Below, piece by piece: positions 8,428 through 17,713 of a stretch of DNA of 64,000 nucleotides. Position 1 is the stretch's first letter. Every line of letters starts with the position of its first letter. The stretch covers positions 84,955 through 148,954 of the forward strand of contig NZ_JADDXU010000022.1 in NCBI RefSeq assembly GCF_015163075.1, read 5' to 3'. Source of the stretch: Streptomyces justiciae (GTDB taxonomy: Bacteria > Actinomycetota > Actinomycetes > Streptomycetales > Streptomycetaceae). The notes below the pieces were generated by a model. That model did not search any database and was not told the origin of the DNA. It saw nothing but the letters and a program-made list of their open reading frames with translations. The translations under genes and the position numbers were made by a program.

Positions 8428-9633
8428 TCAGGCGGCGTAGCGGTTGGCGGGGCGGGCGAGGCCCAGCAGTCCGCGCAGGGTGTCGGCCTCGTAGGCCTGC
8501 CGGAAGGCGTCACGGCGCTGGAGTTCGGGGACCAGGCCACGGGTGATCGCGGGGAGGTCGTGGCCGAGGACGGCGGGGCGGAGGCGGAAGCCGGTGAGTC
8601 CGGCCGACTGGAACTCCTGGAGCAGGTCGGCGAGTTGGGCGGGGGTTCCGGCGAAGATCCGCGCGTCGCTCTCGTACGGCTCCCTCGCCGCCTCGTCGAG
8701 GCGTTCCCGGCGGGCCGTGGCCGCCGCGGGGTCGTCGTCGAGGAAGACCACCAAGTCGCCGAAGACATGCACGGGTTGGCCGGCGCGGCCCGCCCCCTCC
8801 CGCTCGGCGCGGCCCGCTGTCTCCTGTTCGGCGCGGATCTCCGCGACGATCTGACGGGCGTGCTCGGCGTCGCGCGGGGTGACGTATCCGACGTCGGCCT
8901 GGCGGGCCACCAGCCGGTACGGGACGGTCTGGTGGGCGAGGGCCGTGACGAGGGGCTGGCCCTGCGGCGGGCGCGGGGTGATGGACGGGCCCTTGACGCT
9001 GAAGTGGCGGCCCTCGAAGTCGATGTAGTGGAGCTTGTCGCGGTCGATGAAGCGGCCGGTGGCGGCGTCCCGGATCTCGGCGTCGTCCTCCCAGCTGTCC
9101 CAGAGCCGGCGGACCACCTCGACGTAGTCGGCGGCCTCGTCGAAGAGGTCGGTCACCACCGGGCTGTCGTAGGACTCGATGCGCGGGATCGTGCGGCGTC
9201 CGAAGTGGTCGGCCTCGTTGGGGCGGGCGCTGATCTGGACGCGGACGCCGGCGCGGCCGGTGCTGACGTAGTCCAGCGTCGCGATGGCCTTGGAGAGGTG
9301 GAAGGGCTCGGTGTGCGTGACGACGGCGGTCGGGACCAGGCCGATGTGCCGGGTCAGCGGGGCGATGCGGGCGGCGAGGAGCACGGCGTCGAGGCGGCCG
9401 CGGACCTGGTCGGTGCGGTCGTCCGGGGCCAGGTGGTGGGAGGACTGGAGGCCGAGGCCGTCCTCGAAGGTGACGAAGTCGAGCAGTCCGCGCTCGGCCT
9501 CGGCGACCAGGTCGGCCCAGTGGGCGGCGGTGAACAGGTCCCGGGGACGGGCGACCGGCTCACGCCAGGAGGCGGGGTGCCAGCCGGTGCCGTCGAGGGC
9601 GACGGCGAGATGCAGCGGGGAAGAAGGGGACAC
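8428..9633 (-). CDS. LLM-class flavin-dependent monooxygenase
   Basis: 401 residues starting at GTG 9633 after an AGGAAGG site. It has FVTFEDGLGLQSS, the LVPTAVVTHTEPFHLSKAIATLD strand and GRAGVRVQISARPNEADHFG, typical of LLM enzymes near NtaA. First of the four monooxygenases and immediately downstream of a HIDLQRV leader peptide (9714-9827). Expression of the monooxygenase block may therefore be tuned separately from the transporter. Substrate inferred to be organosulfur. Confidence 0.85.
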   Translation of the reverse strand: MSPSSPLHLAVALDGTGWHPASWREPVARPRDLFTAAHWADLVAEAERGLLDFVTFEDGLGLQSSHHLAPDDRTDQVRGRLDAVLLAARIAPLTRHIGLVPTAVVTHTEPFHLSKAIATLDYVSTGRAGVRVQISARPNEADHFGRRTIPRIESYDSPVVTDLFDEAADYVEVVRRLWDSWEDDAEIRDAATGRFIDRDKLHYIDFEGRHFSVKGPSITPRPPQGQPLVTALAHQTVPYRLVARQADVGYVTPRDAEHARQIVAEIRAEQETAGRAEREGAGRAGQPVHVFGDLVVFLDDDPAAATARRERLDEAAREPYESDARIFAGTPAQLADLLQEFQSAGLTGFRLRPAVLGHDLPAITRGLVPELQRRDAFRQAYEADTLRGLLGLARPANRYAA

Positions 9634-9713
9634 GAGGGGTGCCTTCCTGGAGATCCGTACGAGAACACCGGCCCAGGGCGTACGGCGCTCAGGGCACGGC
9701 GGCGGAGAGACGG

Positions 9714-9827
9714 TCAGGGGCGACAGAGAGAGCCGGCGACGCGCTGCAGATCGATGTGCGGCCGGGAGTGGAGGCGGATGCGGCGGCGGGGGTTCAGGGC
9801 ACGGGGGCGGCGGACCGTGTGTCGCAC
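9714..9827 (-). CDS. Leader peptide (HIDLQRV type) before the LLM block
   Basis: A 37-residue ORF ends in HSRPHIDLQRVAGSLCRP. A GGAGGT site lies 6 bases before the GTG at 9827, which decides the start; an in-frame ATG at 9857 is an alternative. The R/H-x-D-L-x-R motif followed by a Cys near the C-terminus is the signature of short actinobacterial leader peptides that sit before sulfur-metabolism genes. Sequestered or stalled translation could control the monooxygenases at 9633 and below. The mechanism (Cys codon attenuation) is inferred. Confidence 0.75.
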   Translation of the reverse strand: MRHTVRRPRALNPRRRIRLHSRPHIDLQRVAGSLCRP

Positions 9828-9868
9828 GGGCCCACCTCCGGTCGCCGCAGAGCGCATCTCGTCGTGAG

Positions 9869-10588
9869 TCACAACGCCCCGCGGCGCGGATCTGTTCCTG
9901 GTGAGCGCACCTGGAGGATGGTCGAACGACGGCGGAGCGTGAAGCCGATCGACTCGTACAGCCGGACAGCGGACGCGTTGTTCGCGGCGGCGTGCAGGAA
10001 CGGGGTCTCCCCGCGTTCCCTGATGCCCGCGGCGACCGCGCGGACCAGCCGGGTGCCGAGGCCGCGGCCGCGGTGGTCGGGGTCGGTGCAGACGGCGCTG
10101 ATCTCGGTCCAGCCGGGCAGGTGGAGCCGTTCCCCGGCCAGGGCGATGAGCTGGCCGCGGTGGCGGATGCCGAGGTAGGTGCCGAGGTGGACGGTGCGGG
10201 CGAGGTAGGGGCCGGGTCTGGTGCGGGCGACGAGGTCGAGGATGTCGGGGACGTCGTCCGGGCCCAGTCGTACGGCTTCGGGGGCGGGTTCGGCCCGCAG
10301 CCCGGTGTCGACGAGCTGGACGCCCTGGCCGCCGCCGACGACGTCCCACCCGTCGGGCACGGTCTCGACGCCCTTGACCTTGGCGGTGGTCCCCGGGCCG
10401 AGCAGCGCGTGCAGGTCGGCCCAGGCGGCCGGGTCCGCCGGGTCGGCGAGCGCGGCGAACGCGTACACGTCCGCCGGGTAGCGCGCCGCTCGGCCCACCC
10501 GTTCGGCGAACCCGGCGTGCGGGCCGTCGAGCGCGGCCCACACGGGGTTGTCCAACAGGCTTGTGCCCAGGGCGGTCTGGTGGACCAC
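9869..10588 (-). CDS. GNAT-family N-acetyltransferase
   Basis: 239 residues starting at GTG 10588. The C-terminal half carries the acetyl-CoA motif DPDHRGRGLGTRLV and the downstream NNASAVRLYESIGF strand typical of GNAT (FR47-like) enzymes. In the comparable Bacillus yxe and ytm operons a GNAT N-acetylates the S-modified cysteine before oxidative C-S cleavage, and the same role fits here. It lies 24 bp after the SBP gene and just before the second leader peptide. Confidence 0.85.
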   Translation of the reverse strand: MVHQTALGTSLLDNPVWAALDGPHAGFAERVGRAARYPADVYAFAALADPADPAAWADLHALLGPGTTAKVKGVETVPDGWDVVGGGQGVQLVDTGLRAEPAPEAVRLGPDDVPDILDLVARTRPGPYLARTVHLGTYLGIRHRGQLIALAGERLHLPGWTEISAVCTDPDHRGRGLGTRLVRAVAAGIRERGETPFLHAAANNASAVRLYESIGFTLRRRSTILQVRSPGTDPRRGAL

Positions 10589-10612
10589 GATGGCCTTTCT
10601 CTCAGCGGGTGA

Positions 10613-11635
10613 TCAGGAGTTGGTGAGCGGCAGCCCGGGCGGGTTGACCTCGGACTTGGCGACGGCCTCGCCGGAGAGGTTCCAGGCCTTGAGCCACTTC
10701 GCGTACTGCCCGTTGTCGATCAGGTGGTTGATCGCGGCGGCCAGCGGCTTGGCGAGGCCGCTGTCCTTCTTGGCGGTCGCGGCGATCAGGCCCTGGAGGG
10801 TCTCACCGGCGCCGGAGAACTGGCCCGCGATACGGGTCGCCTGGGGTGTCTTCGCGGTCTGCGTGGTGTGGTACGAGAGGTTCGGGCTGGGGCCGAAGTA
10901 GGCGTCGATCTTGCCGCTGTTGAGGGCCAGGTAGAGGCTGTTGGTCTCCTGGAAGTACTTGACCGTGAGCTTCTTGCCCTCCTTCGCCAGCTTGGCCTTC
11001 CACTCCAGGAGGATCTTCTCCTGGTTGGTGCCGTTGCCGACGGAGACGGTCTTGCCGGCGAGGTTCTCGTAGTTGTTGTCGAAGTTCCAGGTGTTGTCCT
11101 TCTTCACCTCGAACGCGAGGTCGTCCTTGCGGTAGGAGGCGAACTCGTACTTCTGCTTGCGCTCCTCGGTGTCGGTGACGTTGGAGAAGGCGACGTCGAC
11201 CTTGCCGCTGTCGAGGCCGATGAAGAGGTTCTCCCAAGTGGAGCGCTGCACCTCGGGCTTGAGGCCGAGGACGGCGGAGACCAGTCGGGCGAGGTCGATC
11301 TCGGAGCCGGTGAGCGTCTTCTGGTCGCTGCCGACGAAGCCGAGCGGCGGGGCCCCGGAGGGCAGGGTGCCGGAGCCGATGACCAGCTTGCCGCTCTTCT
11401 TGATGTCGGCGGGGAGCAGGGCACTGATGGACTTCACCTCGGAGACCTTCAACTCGGTCTCGGTGGCCGCGCCGTTGGACAGCCGGCCCACGGTCACCGT
11501 GCCGGCGGCGTCGTCGGTCCGGGTGGCGGCGTCGCTGTCGCCCCCGCAGGCGGCGAGCCCGGTGGCGAGGGTGGCGACGGCGGTGGCCGCGGTGAGGCCT
11601 CGTATCAGGCTGCGTCGGGTGAGGTGCGTGCGCAT
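10613..11635 (-). CDS. ABC importer substrate-binding lipoprotein (SBP family 3)
   Basis: 340 residues. A Tat-like RRSLIRG and apolar stretch end in lipobox LAAC with Cys30. The mature part has the family 3 layout (PPLGFVGSDQKTLTGSEIDLARLVSAVLG; YEFASYRKDDLAF; GKTVSVGNGTNQE), which is the cystine/polar amino acid type. It would sit outside the membrane and deliver substrate to the permease encoded upstream. The SAM-IV riboswitch context points to a sulfur-containing amino acid or its S-adduct. Confidence 0.9.
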   Translation of the reverse strand: MRTHLTRRSLIRGLTAATAVATLATGLAACGGDSDAATRTDDAAGTVTVGRLSNGAATETELKVSEVKSISALLPADIKKSGKLVIGSGTLPSGAPPLGFVGSDQKTLTGSEIDLARLVSAVLGLKPEVQRSTWENLFIGLDSGKVDVAFSNVTDTEERKQKYEFASYRKDDLAFEVKKDNTWNFDNNYENLAGKTVSVGNGTNQEKILLEWKAKLAKEGKKLTVKYFQETNSLYLALNSGKIDAYFGPSPNLSYHTTQTAKTPQATRIAGQFSGAGETLQGLIAATAKKDSGLAKPLAAAINHLIDNGQYAKWLKAWNLSGEAVAKSEVNPPGLPLTNS

Positions 11636-11685
11636 GGCTGTCCTTTGTCGGTTGTGATGGGAAAGCGGGGAAGGGAGAAGGAAGT

Positions 11686-12467
<782 letters not shown>

Positions 12468-12471
<4 letters not shown>

Positions 12472-13454
12472 ACGGCGGCCTCCCTGCGGACGCGGTCGCG
12501 CAGGTCGCTCACCGCGGTGCGCAGCTTCTGCAGCGGGGTCGGCGGCAGGGTGCGGGTGGCGCCCCGGGCGAAGTACCGCTCGACGTAGAACTGGACGACG
12601 GAGACGACGGTGGTCAGGATCAGGTACCAGACGGTGACGACCAGGAGCAGCGGCACGATGTCGCCGGGGTAGGTGGCGCCCATCGTCTGGGCGGCGCCGA
12701 ACAGGTCGAGCAGCGACACGTAGAACACCAGCGAGGTGGCCTTGACCAGGTCGATGAGCTGGTTGACGTAGTTCGGCGTGATGGAGCGCAGGGCCTGCGG
12801 GAAGACGACCTTGCGGAACTGATAGCCCTTGGGCAGTCCGAGTGCGGCGGCCGCCTCGTGCTGGCCCTGGTCGACGGAGAGGATGCCGCCGCGGACCGCC
12901 TCGGCCGCGTACGCCGCCTGGTTGAGGCTCAGGCCGACGACGGCGACCACGATGTCGGTGGCGAGCCGGGACTCGTCGAAGGTGAAGAACGCCGGCCCGA
13001 AGGGGACGCCCACGCTGAGCGTCTGGTAGAGGGCGCTGAAGTTGTAGAGGAAGAGCAGGATGACGATCAGCGGGATGGAGCGGAACGTCCAGATGTAGAT
13101 CCAGCTGACCGCCCGCAGGACGGGGCTCTTCGAGAGCCTCGCCAGGGCGAGCAGGATGCCGCCGAGGAGGCCCAGCACCGCGCTGTAGGCGGTGACTTCG
13201 AGCGTGACGAGCAGTCCGTCGAGGATCGTCGGCCGCAGGAACCAGTAGCCGAACCGGTCCCACTGGTAGAAGGGGTTGGTCACCAGGCCGTGCACGAACT
13301 GGGCCGCGAGGACCAGGACGACGGCGGTGGCGATCCACCGGCCGGGGCGGCGCAGCGGAAGAACTCGCTGTGCGGCGAGGGGCTTTGACGGGGCGTCGGT
13401 GGCGGACGGCGGTGCCTCGGTGAGGGACACGGCGGCGCCTGGGGGTTCGCTCAT
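12468..13454 (-). CDS. ABC importer permease (HisM/GlnP type)
   Basis: 328 residues with a cytoplasmic N-terminal extension, five or so TM helices and the EAA loop QHEAAAALGLPKGYQFRKVV. First structural gene of the sulfur operon. Its ATG at 13454 has a GGAG site and overlaps by 4 bp the stop of a small Cys-containing frame (13451-13657) that could be a coupling ORF. One permease implies a homodimeric transporter. Confidence 0.9.
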
Positions 13455-13620
13455 GGAGAGGCTCCGGCGGGAGTCGGATTCCCCGGGTACGGCGAACGAG
13501 GCGTGCTACGACCGTGAGGGGCGTGACACACGAGGACGCACGGGCACCGGGGCTTGGCGGACAACGGCACACCGCGAGGGCGGTGTTCGTCTTCGGGGCG
13601 GGGCTGCGGAGGTGGAGAGG

Positions 13621-13779
13621 TCAGCCCCGACAGCGGGCGCGGCCCGGTGCGGTACACAGTGCGCTGTTCACGCGGAGCAGATCGACGGCCCGGTCGGCGA
13701 CGAGCAGGTCCACGTACGGCAGTACGCAGCCGTGGGAGCGGCGCGGGGCCGTCCTGGGAGCTGCGTACATGTCCGTCAC
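13621..13779 (-). CDS. Leader peptide downstream of the SAM-IV riboswitch
   Basis: 52 residues from GTG 13779, which has GGAAG 6 bases before it; the in-frame ATG at 13770 is an alternative. It contains RAVDLLRVNSALCTA, a variant of the HIDLQRVxSAIC leader motif, and three Cys in all. It lies between the riboswitch and the permease, with a GC-rich hairpin just before its ribosome site. It probably adds a translation-dependent layer to riboswitch control. That it is expressed is inferred from motif and Shine-Dalgarno. Confidence 0.6.
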   Translation of the reverse strand: MTDMYAAPRTAPRRSHGCVLPYVDLLVADRAVDLLRVNSALCTAPGRARCRG

Positions 13780-13819
13780 CGTGTTCTTCCGGCCCGTCGG
13801 GCCCTCGCGCTTACCGATA

Positions 13820-13912
13820 TGTCGTCGGTCCGGTCGTCACCTGGGGCACCCCACCGCGGAGCGAGGGTTGCCGGTCAGCAAGCCAGGGCTTTTCGCTGAC
13901 ACTCATGACCGT
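13820..13912 (-). promoter_or_regulatory. SAM-IV riboswitch
   Basis: Read on the minus strand, the segment starts GGTCATGAGTGTCAGCG, continues with AAGCCCTGGCTTGCTGACCGG, then CAACCCTCGCTCCGCGGTGGGGTGCC and CAGGTGACGACC. The outer GGTC/GACC P1 pairing, the GTCAGC/GCTGAC stem, the CCGGCAACCCTC core and the CCGCGGTGG/GGTGCCCC elements match my memory of the SAM-IV class, which is largely confined to actinomycetes and precedes sulfur genes. SAM binding should lower expression of the downstream importer operon. Boundaries are good to within about 10 bases. Confidence 0.85.
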
Positions 13913-13923
13913 TCTGGGGCGTA

Positions 13924-13953
13924 AGTTAAGACACGCGCCCGAACGGATGTCAA
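13924..13953 (-). promoter_or_regulatory. Promoter of the riboswitch-controlled operon
   Basis: Minus-strand TTGACA (13953-13948) and TTAACT (13929-13924) are separated by 18 bases and would start transcription a few bases before the riboswitch. The -35 box overlaps the stop codon of the transferase gene upstream. Consensus match is good for a housekeeping sigma factor. Confidence 0.65.
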
Positions 13954-14816
13954 CGCCGTTCCACCACGTGGGCGGTGTGCGCGGCCCAGTCCAGGATCTG
14001 TACGGCCGACCCGGCGGCCTCCAGGCCACGACAGCGGGCGTGGTGGCGGCGGGCGATGCCGTCGAGGTCCAGGTGGGTGCCGAAGGCGGGGTGGGCGGCC
14101 AACCGGCGGGCGTACGCCCACAGTTCGGGATGGCCGGCGATCCGCTGCACGGCGGAGGCATCCAGGTGATGACGGTGCACGGTGTCGAGCTGGACGAGCG
14201 TGACCCACAACTCGACGTCGGCTGCCGTGATCTGATCGCGGATCAGGTACTCGCGTCCGACGAGCCAGCGCTCCAGCGCGCCGAGGGTCTCCAGCAGCTT
14301 GTCGAGCGCGGCCGTGTCACCGCCGGCCGATCCGGCGAGCTGCGCGGCGCGCTCGATGCCGTCGGCACACAGCCGCTCCACGGCTTCGGTCTCCGACTCC
14401 GAGCCGCACGGGTACAGCGCCGCACGTCCGCCGCCGAAGTGCCGGGCCAGGTCGCGGGTGATATCCGGGGCGTGGGTGCTGACGATGCGGCCCGACCAGT
14501 CGTCGCTCAGGACCGGCCCGGCGGCCGCCCCGGTGTAGCGGTGCGCGCTCGCCTCGTACAGCGGGCGCAGCGCGGAGTGTCCACCGTCGGGACAGTCGGG
14601 GACGGCGTCCAGGAAGGTCACGGGACAGGCCTCGGCGAGGCCGAGCAGGCTGTGCACGACGGCGATGCGCAGGCCGTCGGGACATGACGTCGACAGATGG
14701 AGCCGGTAGCGGCGCGGCACGGCGTAGTGCCCGCTGCGCGCGTCCCGGCCGATCCGGCCCCGGAACGCGGGGGCGGGCTGCGTGGTCGGGACGGGGGCGA
14801 GCGGTGTGACGGACAT
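13950..14816 (-). CDS. Glutathione S-transferase-like protein (ECM4/YqjG, Xi-class related)
   Basis: 288 residues. RYRLHLSTSCPDGLRIAVVHSLLGL aligns in layout with the ECM4 active-site segment RYHLYVSxxCPWAHR, and PVLSDDWSGRIVSTHAPDITRDL with its thioredoxin-fold end. An all-helical C-terminal GST domain follows. The Cys of SCP is kept. Streptomycetes make mycothiol rather than glutathione, so the thiol partner is uncertain. Preceded by its own HIDLQRV leader (14935-15057) and located upstream of the SAM-IV promoter, so a role in thiol or S-conjugate handling is likely. Confidence 0.8.
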   Translation of the reverse strand: MSVTPLAPVPTTQPAPAFRGRIGRDARSGHYAVPRRYRLHLSTSCPDGLRIAVVHSLLGLAEACPVTFLDAVPDCPDGGHSALRPLYEASAHRYTGAAAGPVLSDDWSGRIVSTHAPDITRDLARHFGGGRAALYPCGSESETEAVERLCADGIERAAQLAGSAGGDTAALDKLLETLGALERWLVGREYLIRDQITAADVELWVTLVQLDTVHRHHLDASAVQRIAGHPELWAYARRLAAHPAFGTHLDLDGIARRHHARCRGLEAAGSAVQILDWAAHTAHVVERR

Positions 14817-14934
14817 GGGTCTCCCCGGGGGTGGGCGCGCGGACGTACGCGCGGCGGAAGCAACGTCGGGCCAGAAGGAGGGGGCGTGCCGGTGCCCGGA
14901 GGCACGGCGGACGCGACAGGGAACGGCGACCGGG

Positions 14935-15057
14935 TCAGGCGTGTGCGCCGATGGCGCTGCAGACCCGCTGGAGGTCGATGTGCCGGCGGGAGGTGAGCAG
15001 AGGCGACGGCCAAGACGTACGGCTCACTCGGCCGACGGCCGGTTCAAGGCGCCTCAT
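14935..15057 (-). CDS. Leader peptide (HIDLQRV type) before the transferase gene
   Basis: 40 residues ending SRRHIDLQRVCSAIGAHA. ATG 15057 is preceded by AGGTAGGG at the right distance. The motif SRRHIDLQRVCSAI is a near-exact match to the actinobacterial sulfur-gene leader peptides. A GTGCC-TCCG-GGCAC hairpin lies in the 118 bases before the next gene and could be part of an attenuator. The 14817-15197 gap otherwise holds only candidate promoter sequence. Confidence 0.82.
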   Translation of the reverse strand: MRRLEPAVGRVSRTSWPSPLLTSRRHIDLQRVCSAIGAHA

Positions 15058-15197
15058 GTTTCCCTACCTGTTCACTAGGATTCCCATCTGGAGTGTCGAT
15101 CGGCCGCCGCGTGACGTCAAGAGGGCGTCCACAGGCCGGTCACCGACCGGTGAAGGTCCCGTCCGAGGGCGCCCGGGGTCCCGTACGCTGACGCCTC

Positions 15198-15485
15198 ATG
15201 GAACTCGTCTTCACCGGCCGGGTGATCGAATGGCGCGGCCCGGCGCCGTACTACTTCGTCCCCGTGCCCGACGAGGAGTCCGCCGACATCCGTGAGGTGG
15301 CGACGGCGGCCTCGTACGGCTGGGGGGTGATCCCGGTCGAGGCGAGCATCGACGGGACCGCCTTCACCACGTCCCTCTTCCCCAAGGACGGCCGCTATCT
15401 GCTGCCGCTGAAGGCCGCCGTCCGGGGGCCGCGGAGCCTGACGACCGACGACGACGTGACCGTCCGGATGACTGTCGTCCTGTGA
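15198..15485 (+). CDS. DUF1905 domain protein
   Basis: 95 residues: LVFTGRVIEWRGPAPYYFVPVPDEESADI, GWGVIPVEASIDGTAFTTSLFPKDGRYLLPLKAAVR and DVTVRMTV cover essentially the whole DUF1905 beta-barrel domain. Family function is unknown; members are small cytoplasmic proteins, often fused to YdeI-like domains. The gene stands alone and converges with the F420-type oxidoreductase. Confidence 0.85.
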   Translation: MELVFTGRVIEWRGPAPYYFVPVPDEESADIREVATAASYGWGVIPVEASIDGTAFTTSLFPKDGRYLLPLKAAVRGPRSLTTDDDVTVRMTVVL

Positions 15486-15497
15486 GTCCGGAACAGC

Positions 15498-16361
15498 TCA
15501 CGCGACGGCTTCGGCCAGCAGGTCGATCTGGTCCAGGCCCGATCCGGTCGGTACGAAGATGAGCTCGTCGCAGCCGGCCGCCTGGAACGCGGCGACGTAC
15601 TGGGCGACCATCTCGGCGCTCACCGCCGCACTCCCCGCGATCTGTTGGGCGAAGTCGCCCAGGAAGCCGTAGTAGTCGAGCAGATAGCCGTCCGCCTGGG
15701 CGCGGGCGTCGGGGCCCAGGCCGAAGTACGCCAGGGACAGCTTGCGCGGTGAACCCGCCCGGCCCGCCTTCTGCCAGGCCGCGTCGACGCCGGCCGCGGC
15801 CTCGGCGAACATGTCCGGCGTGCCGCCGCCCATGATCCAGCCGTCCGCGAACTCGGCGACCCGCCGGAAACTGGCCTCGGTCCCGCCGCCGAGGATCAGC
15901 TCGGGGCCGCCCTCGCGCACCGGCCGCGGCCCGATCGCCCCGGCGAACCCGCGCTCCTCCCCCGCCCAGACGCGCTTCAACTCACCGAGCTGTTCCTCGA
16001 ATCGGCGCCCTCGGCCCTTGGTGGACAGTCCGCTGGCCTCGTAGTCGTCGTCCCGTCCGCCCAGTCCGAGGCCGAGGACGAACCGGCCCCCCGATATCCG
16101 TTCCAGCGAGGCCGCCTGCTTCGCGAGCAGCGCGGGGTTCGTGTACAGCGGCGTGAGCAGCACGCTGGTCGTCAGCCGGATGCGGCTGGTCACCGCGGCG
16201 GCGGCCGTGAGGGCGATCAGCTCCTCGTAACCGCCGTACACCAGGCGCCCGATGGTGCCGAGGGTGCTGAACCCGGCGCCCTCCGCGCGCTTCGCCCAGT
16301 CGAGGAGGGTCTGTGCCTCGGTGCCGGGCACCGTGTTGGGAAGGCCGATCCCGATGTCCAT
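15498..16361 (-). CDS. LLM-class oxidoreductase, probably F420-dependent
   Basis: 287 residues. The short length, MDIGIGLPNTVPG start, GRFVLGLGLGGRDDDY segment and ELILGGGTEASFRRVAEFADGW are characteristic of F420-dependent LLM reductases of actinomycetes. Hydride transfer from F420H2 to an unknown substrate is expected. Monocistronic, divergent from the chitinase. It is not in the sulfur operon and shows no leader peptide. Confidence 0.82.
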   Translation of the reverse strand: MDIGIGLPNTVPGTEAQTLLDWAKRAEGAGFSTLGTIGRLVYGGYEELIALTAAAAVTSRIRLTTSVLLTPLYTNPALLAKQAASLERISGGRFVLGLGLGGRDDDYEASGLSTKGRGRRFEEQLGELKRVWAGEERGFAGAIGPRPVREGGPELILGGGTEASFRRVAEFADGWIMGGGTPDMFAEAAAGVDAAWQKAGRAGSPRKLSLAYFGLGPDARAQADGYLLDYYGFLGDFAQQIAGSAAVSAEMVAQYVAAFQAAGCDELIFVPTGSGLDQIDLLAEAVA

Positions 16362-16486
16362 CTGCGCTCCGTTCCATGCATGGGGAACACACAGTCGCCG
16401 CCATCATGCCTCCGATCGGGGCAATTCGACCGGCCGGGGTCGCCAAAGGATCGGCAACTCCCTTCCCTCAAGGCTTACTTCACCCC

Positions 16487-16515
16487 TTGACGGAAATGGT
16501 CCAGACCTTTAGGTT
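16487..16515 (+). promoter_or_regulatory. Chitinase promoter with DasR-type box
   Basis: TTGACG (16487-16492) and TAGGTT (16510-16515) are 17 bases apart. TGGTCCAGACCT (16497-16508) fills the spacer. This 12-mer equals the repeat described in Streptomyces chitinase promoters and fits the DasR dre consensus (TGGTCTAGACCA). Repression by the GntR-type regulator DasR with induction by amino-sugar phosphates is therefore expected. Confidence 0.8.
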
Positions 16516-16582
16516 CCGGGTCAGCAACGCCCCGTGTGACGCCCGCTCACCCCCCGACACCCCCCTCAGGAGCGTCCCCACC

Positions 16583-17698
16583 ATGCCCTTCTCCCTTCGC
16601 GCGGCCCGACTCCCGGTCCTCGCCGCGCTGTTCGCCGTCCTCACCGCACTGCTGACCGTGACCCCGGCGCACGCCGCCAGCGGCTCGATATCCGGGCTCG
16701 CGGGCAAGTGCGTCGACGTCGCGGGCGCGAGTGCCGCGAACGGCACCGCCGTACAGCTCTACGACTGCAACGGCACCGGCGCCCAGATCTGGTCCAACTC
16801 CGGTGACGGCACGCTCCGGGCGCTCGGCAAGTGTCTGGACGTCGTCGACCGCAGCACCGCCGACGGGGCCGCCGTCCAGCTGTGGGACTGCTCCGGCGGC
16901 GCCAACCAGCAGTGGGTGGTCACCGCGGCCCGCGACATCGTCAACCCCGCCGCGAACAAGTGCCTGGACGTCCGCGACAACAACAGCGCCAACGGCACCC
17001 GACTGCAGATCTGGACCTGCGCCGGTACGGCCAACCAGAAGTGGAACGCGCCCGCGAGCGGCGGCGGCACCACCCCGTCCGGGTTCGTGGTGTCCGAGGC
17101 GCAGTTCAACCAGATGTTCCCGAACCGGAATTCGTTCTACACCTACAGCGGTCTGGTCGCGGCGCTGAGCTCCTACCCGGGCTTCGCCAACACCGGCAGC
17201 GACACCGTGAAGAAGCAGGAGGCAGCCGCCTTCCTCGCCAACGTCAACCACGAGACCGGCGGCCTGGTGTACGTCGTCGAGCAGAACACCGCCAACTACC
17301 CCCACTACTGCGACTGGAGCCAGTCGTACGGCTGCCCGGCCGGCCAGGCCGCCTACTACGGTCGCGGTCCCATCCAGCTCAGCTGGAACTTCAACTACAA
17401 GGCGGCCGGGGACGCGTTGGGCCTGGATCTCCTCAACAACCCCTGGCTGGTGCAGAACGACGCGTCCGTGGCCTGGCGGACCGGCCTGTGGTACTGGAAC
17501 ACCCAGACCGGCCCCGGCACCATGCCCCCGCACAACGCCATGGTCAACCAGGCCGGCTTCGGCCAGACGATCCGCTCCATCAACGGCTCCCTGGAGTGCG
17601 ACGGCAGGAACCCGGCGCAGGTGCAGAGCCGCGTCGACGCCTACAACCGGTTCACCTCGATCCTCGGCGTCGCGCCGGGCGGCAACCTCTACTGCTGA
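16583..17698 (+). CDS. Secreted GH19 chitinase with ricin-type lectin domain
   Basis: 371 residues. The signal peptide ends at AHA31. A ricin B-like beta-trefoil follows (about 34-156) with three QxW repeats (AQIW, NQQW, NQKW). A GGGTT linker then leads to a GH19 catalytic domain (about 166-371). Catalytic Glu pair: HETGG and, nine residues on, VVEQN, the same spacing as in S. griseus ChiC. YYGRGPIQLSWNFNY is the family signature. Start chosen at 16583 because it gives the signal peptide and follows CAGGAG. It hydrolyses chitin; the lectin domain is unusual in place of a chitin-binding module. Co-transcribed with the NPP1 gene. Confidence 0.93.
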   Translation: MPFSLRAARLPVLAALFAVLTALLTVTPAHAASGSISGLAGKCVDVAGASAANGTAVQLYDCNGTGAQIWSNSGDGTLRALGKCLDVVDRSTADGAAVQLWDCSGGANQQWVVTAARDIVNPAANKCLDVRDNNSANGTRLQIWTCAGTANQKWNAPASGGGTTPSGFVVSEAQFNQMFPNRNSFYTYSGLVAALSSYPGFANTGSDTVKKQEAAAFLANVNHETGGLVYVVEQNTANYPHYCDWSQSYGCPAGQAAYYGRGPIQLSWNFNYKAAGDALGLDLLNNPWLVQNDASVAWRTGLWYWNTQTGPGTMPPHNAMVNQAGFGQTIRSINGSLECDGRNPAQVQSRVDAYNRFTSILGVAPGGNLYC

Positions 17699-17713
17699 CA
17701 AGGAGCCGCTGTC

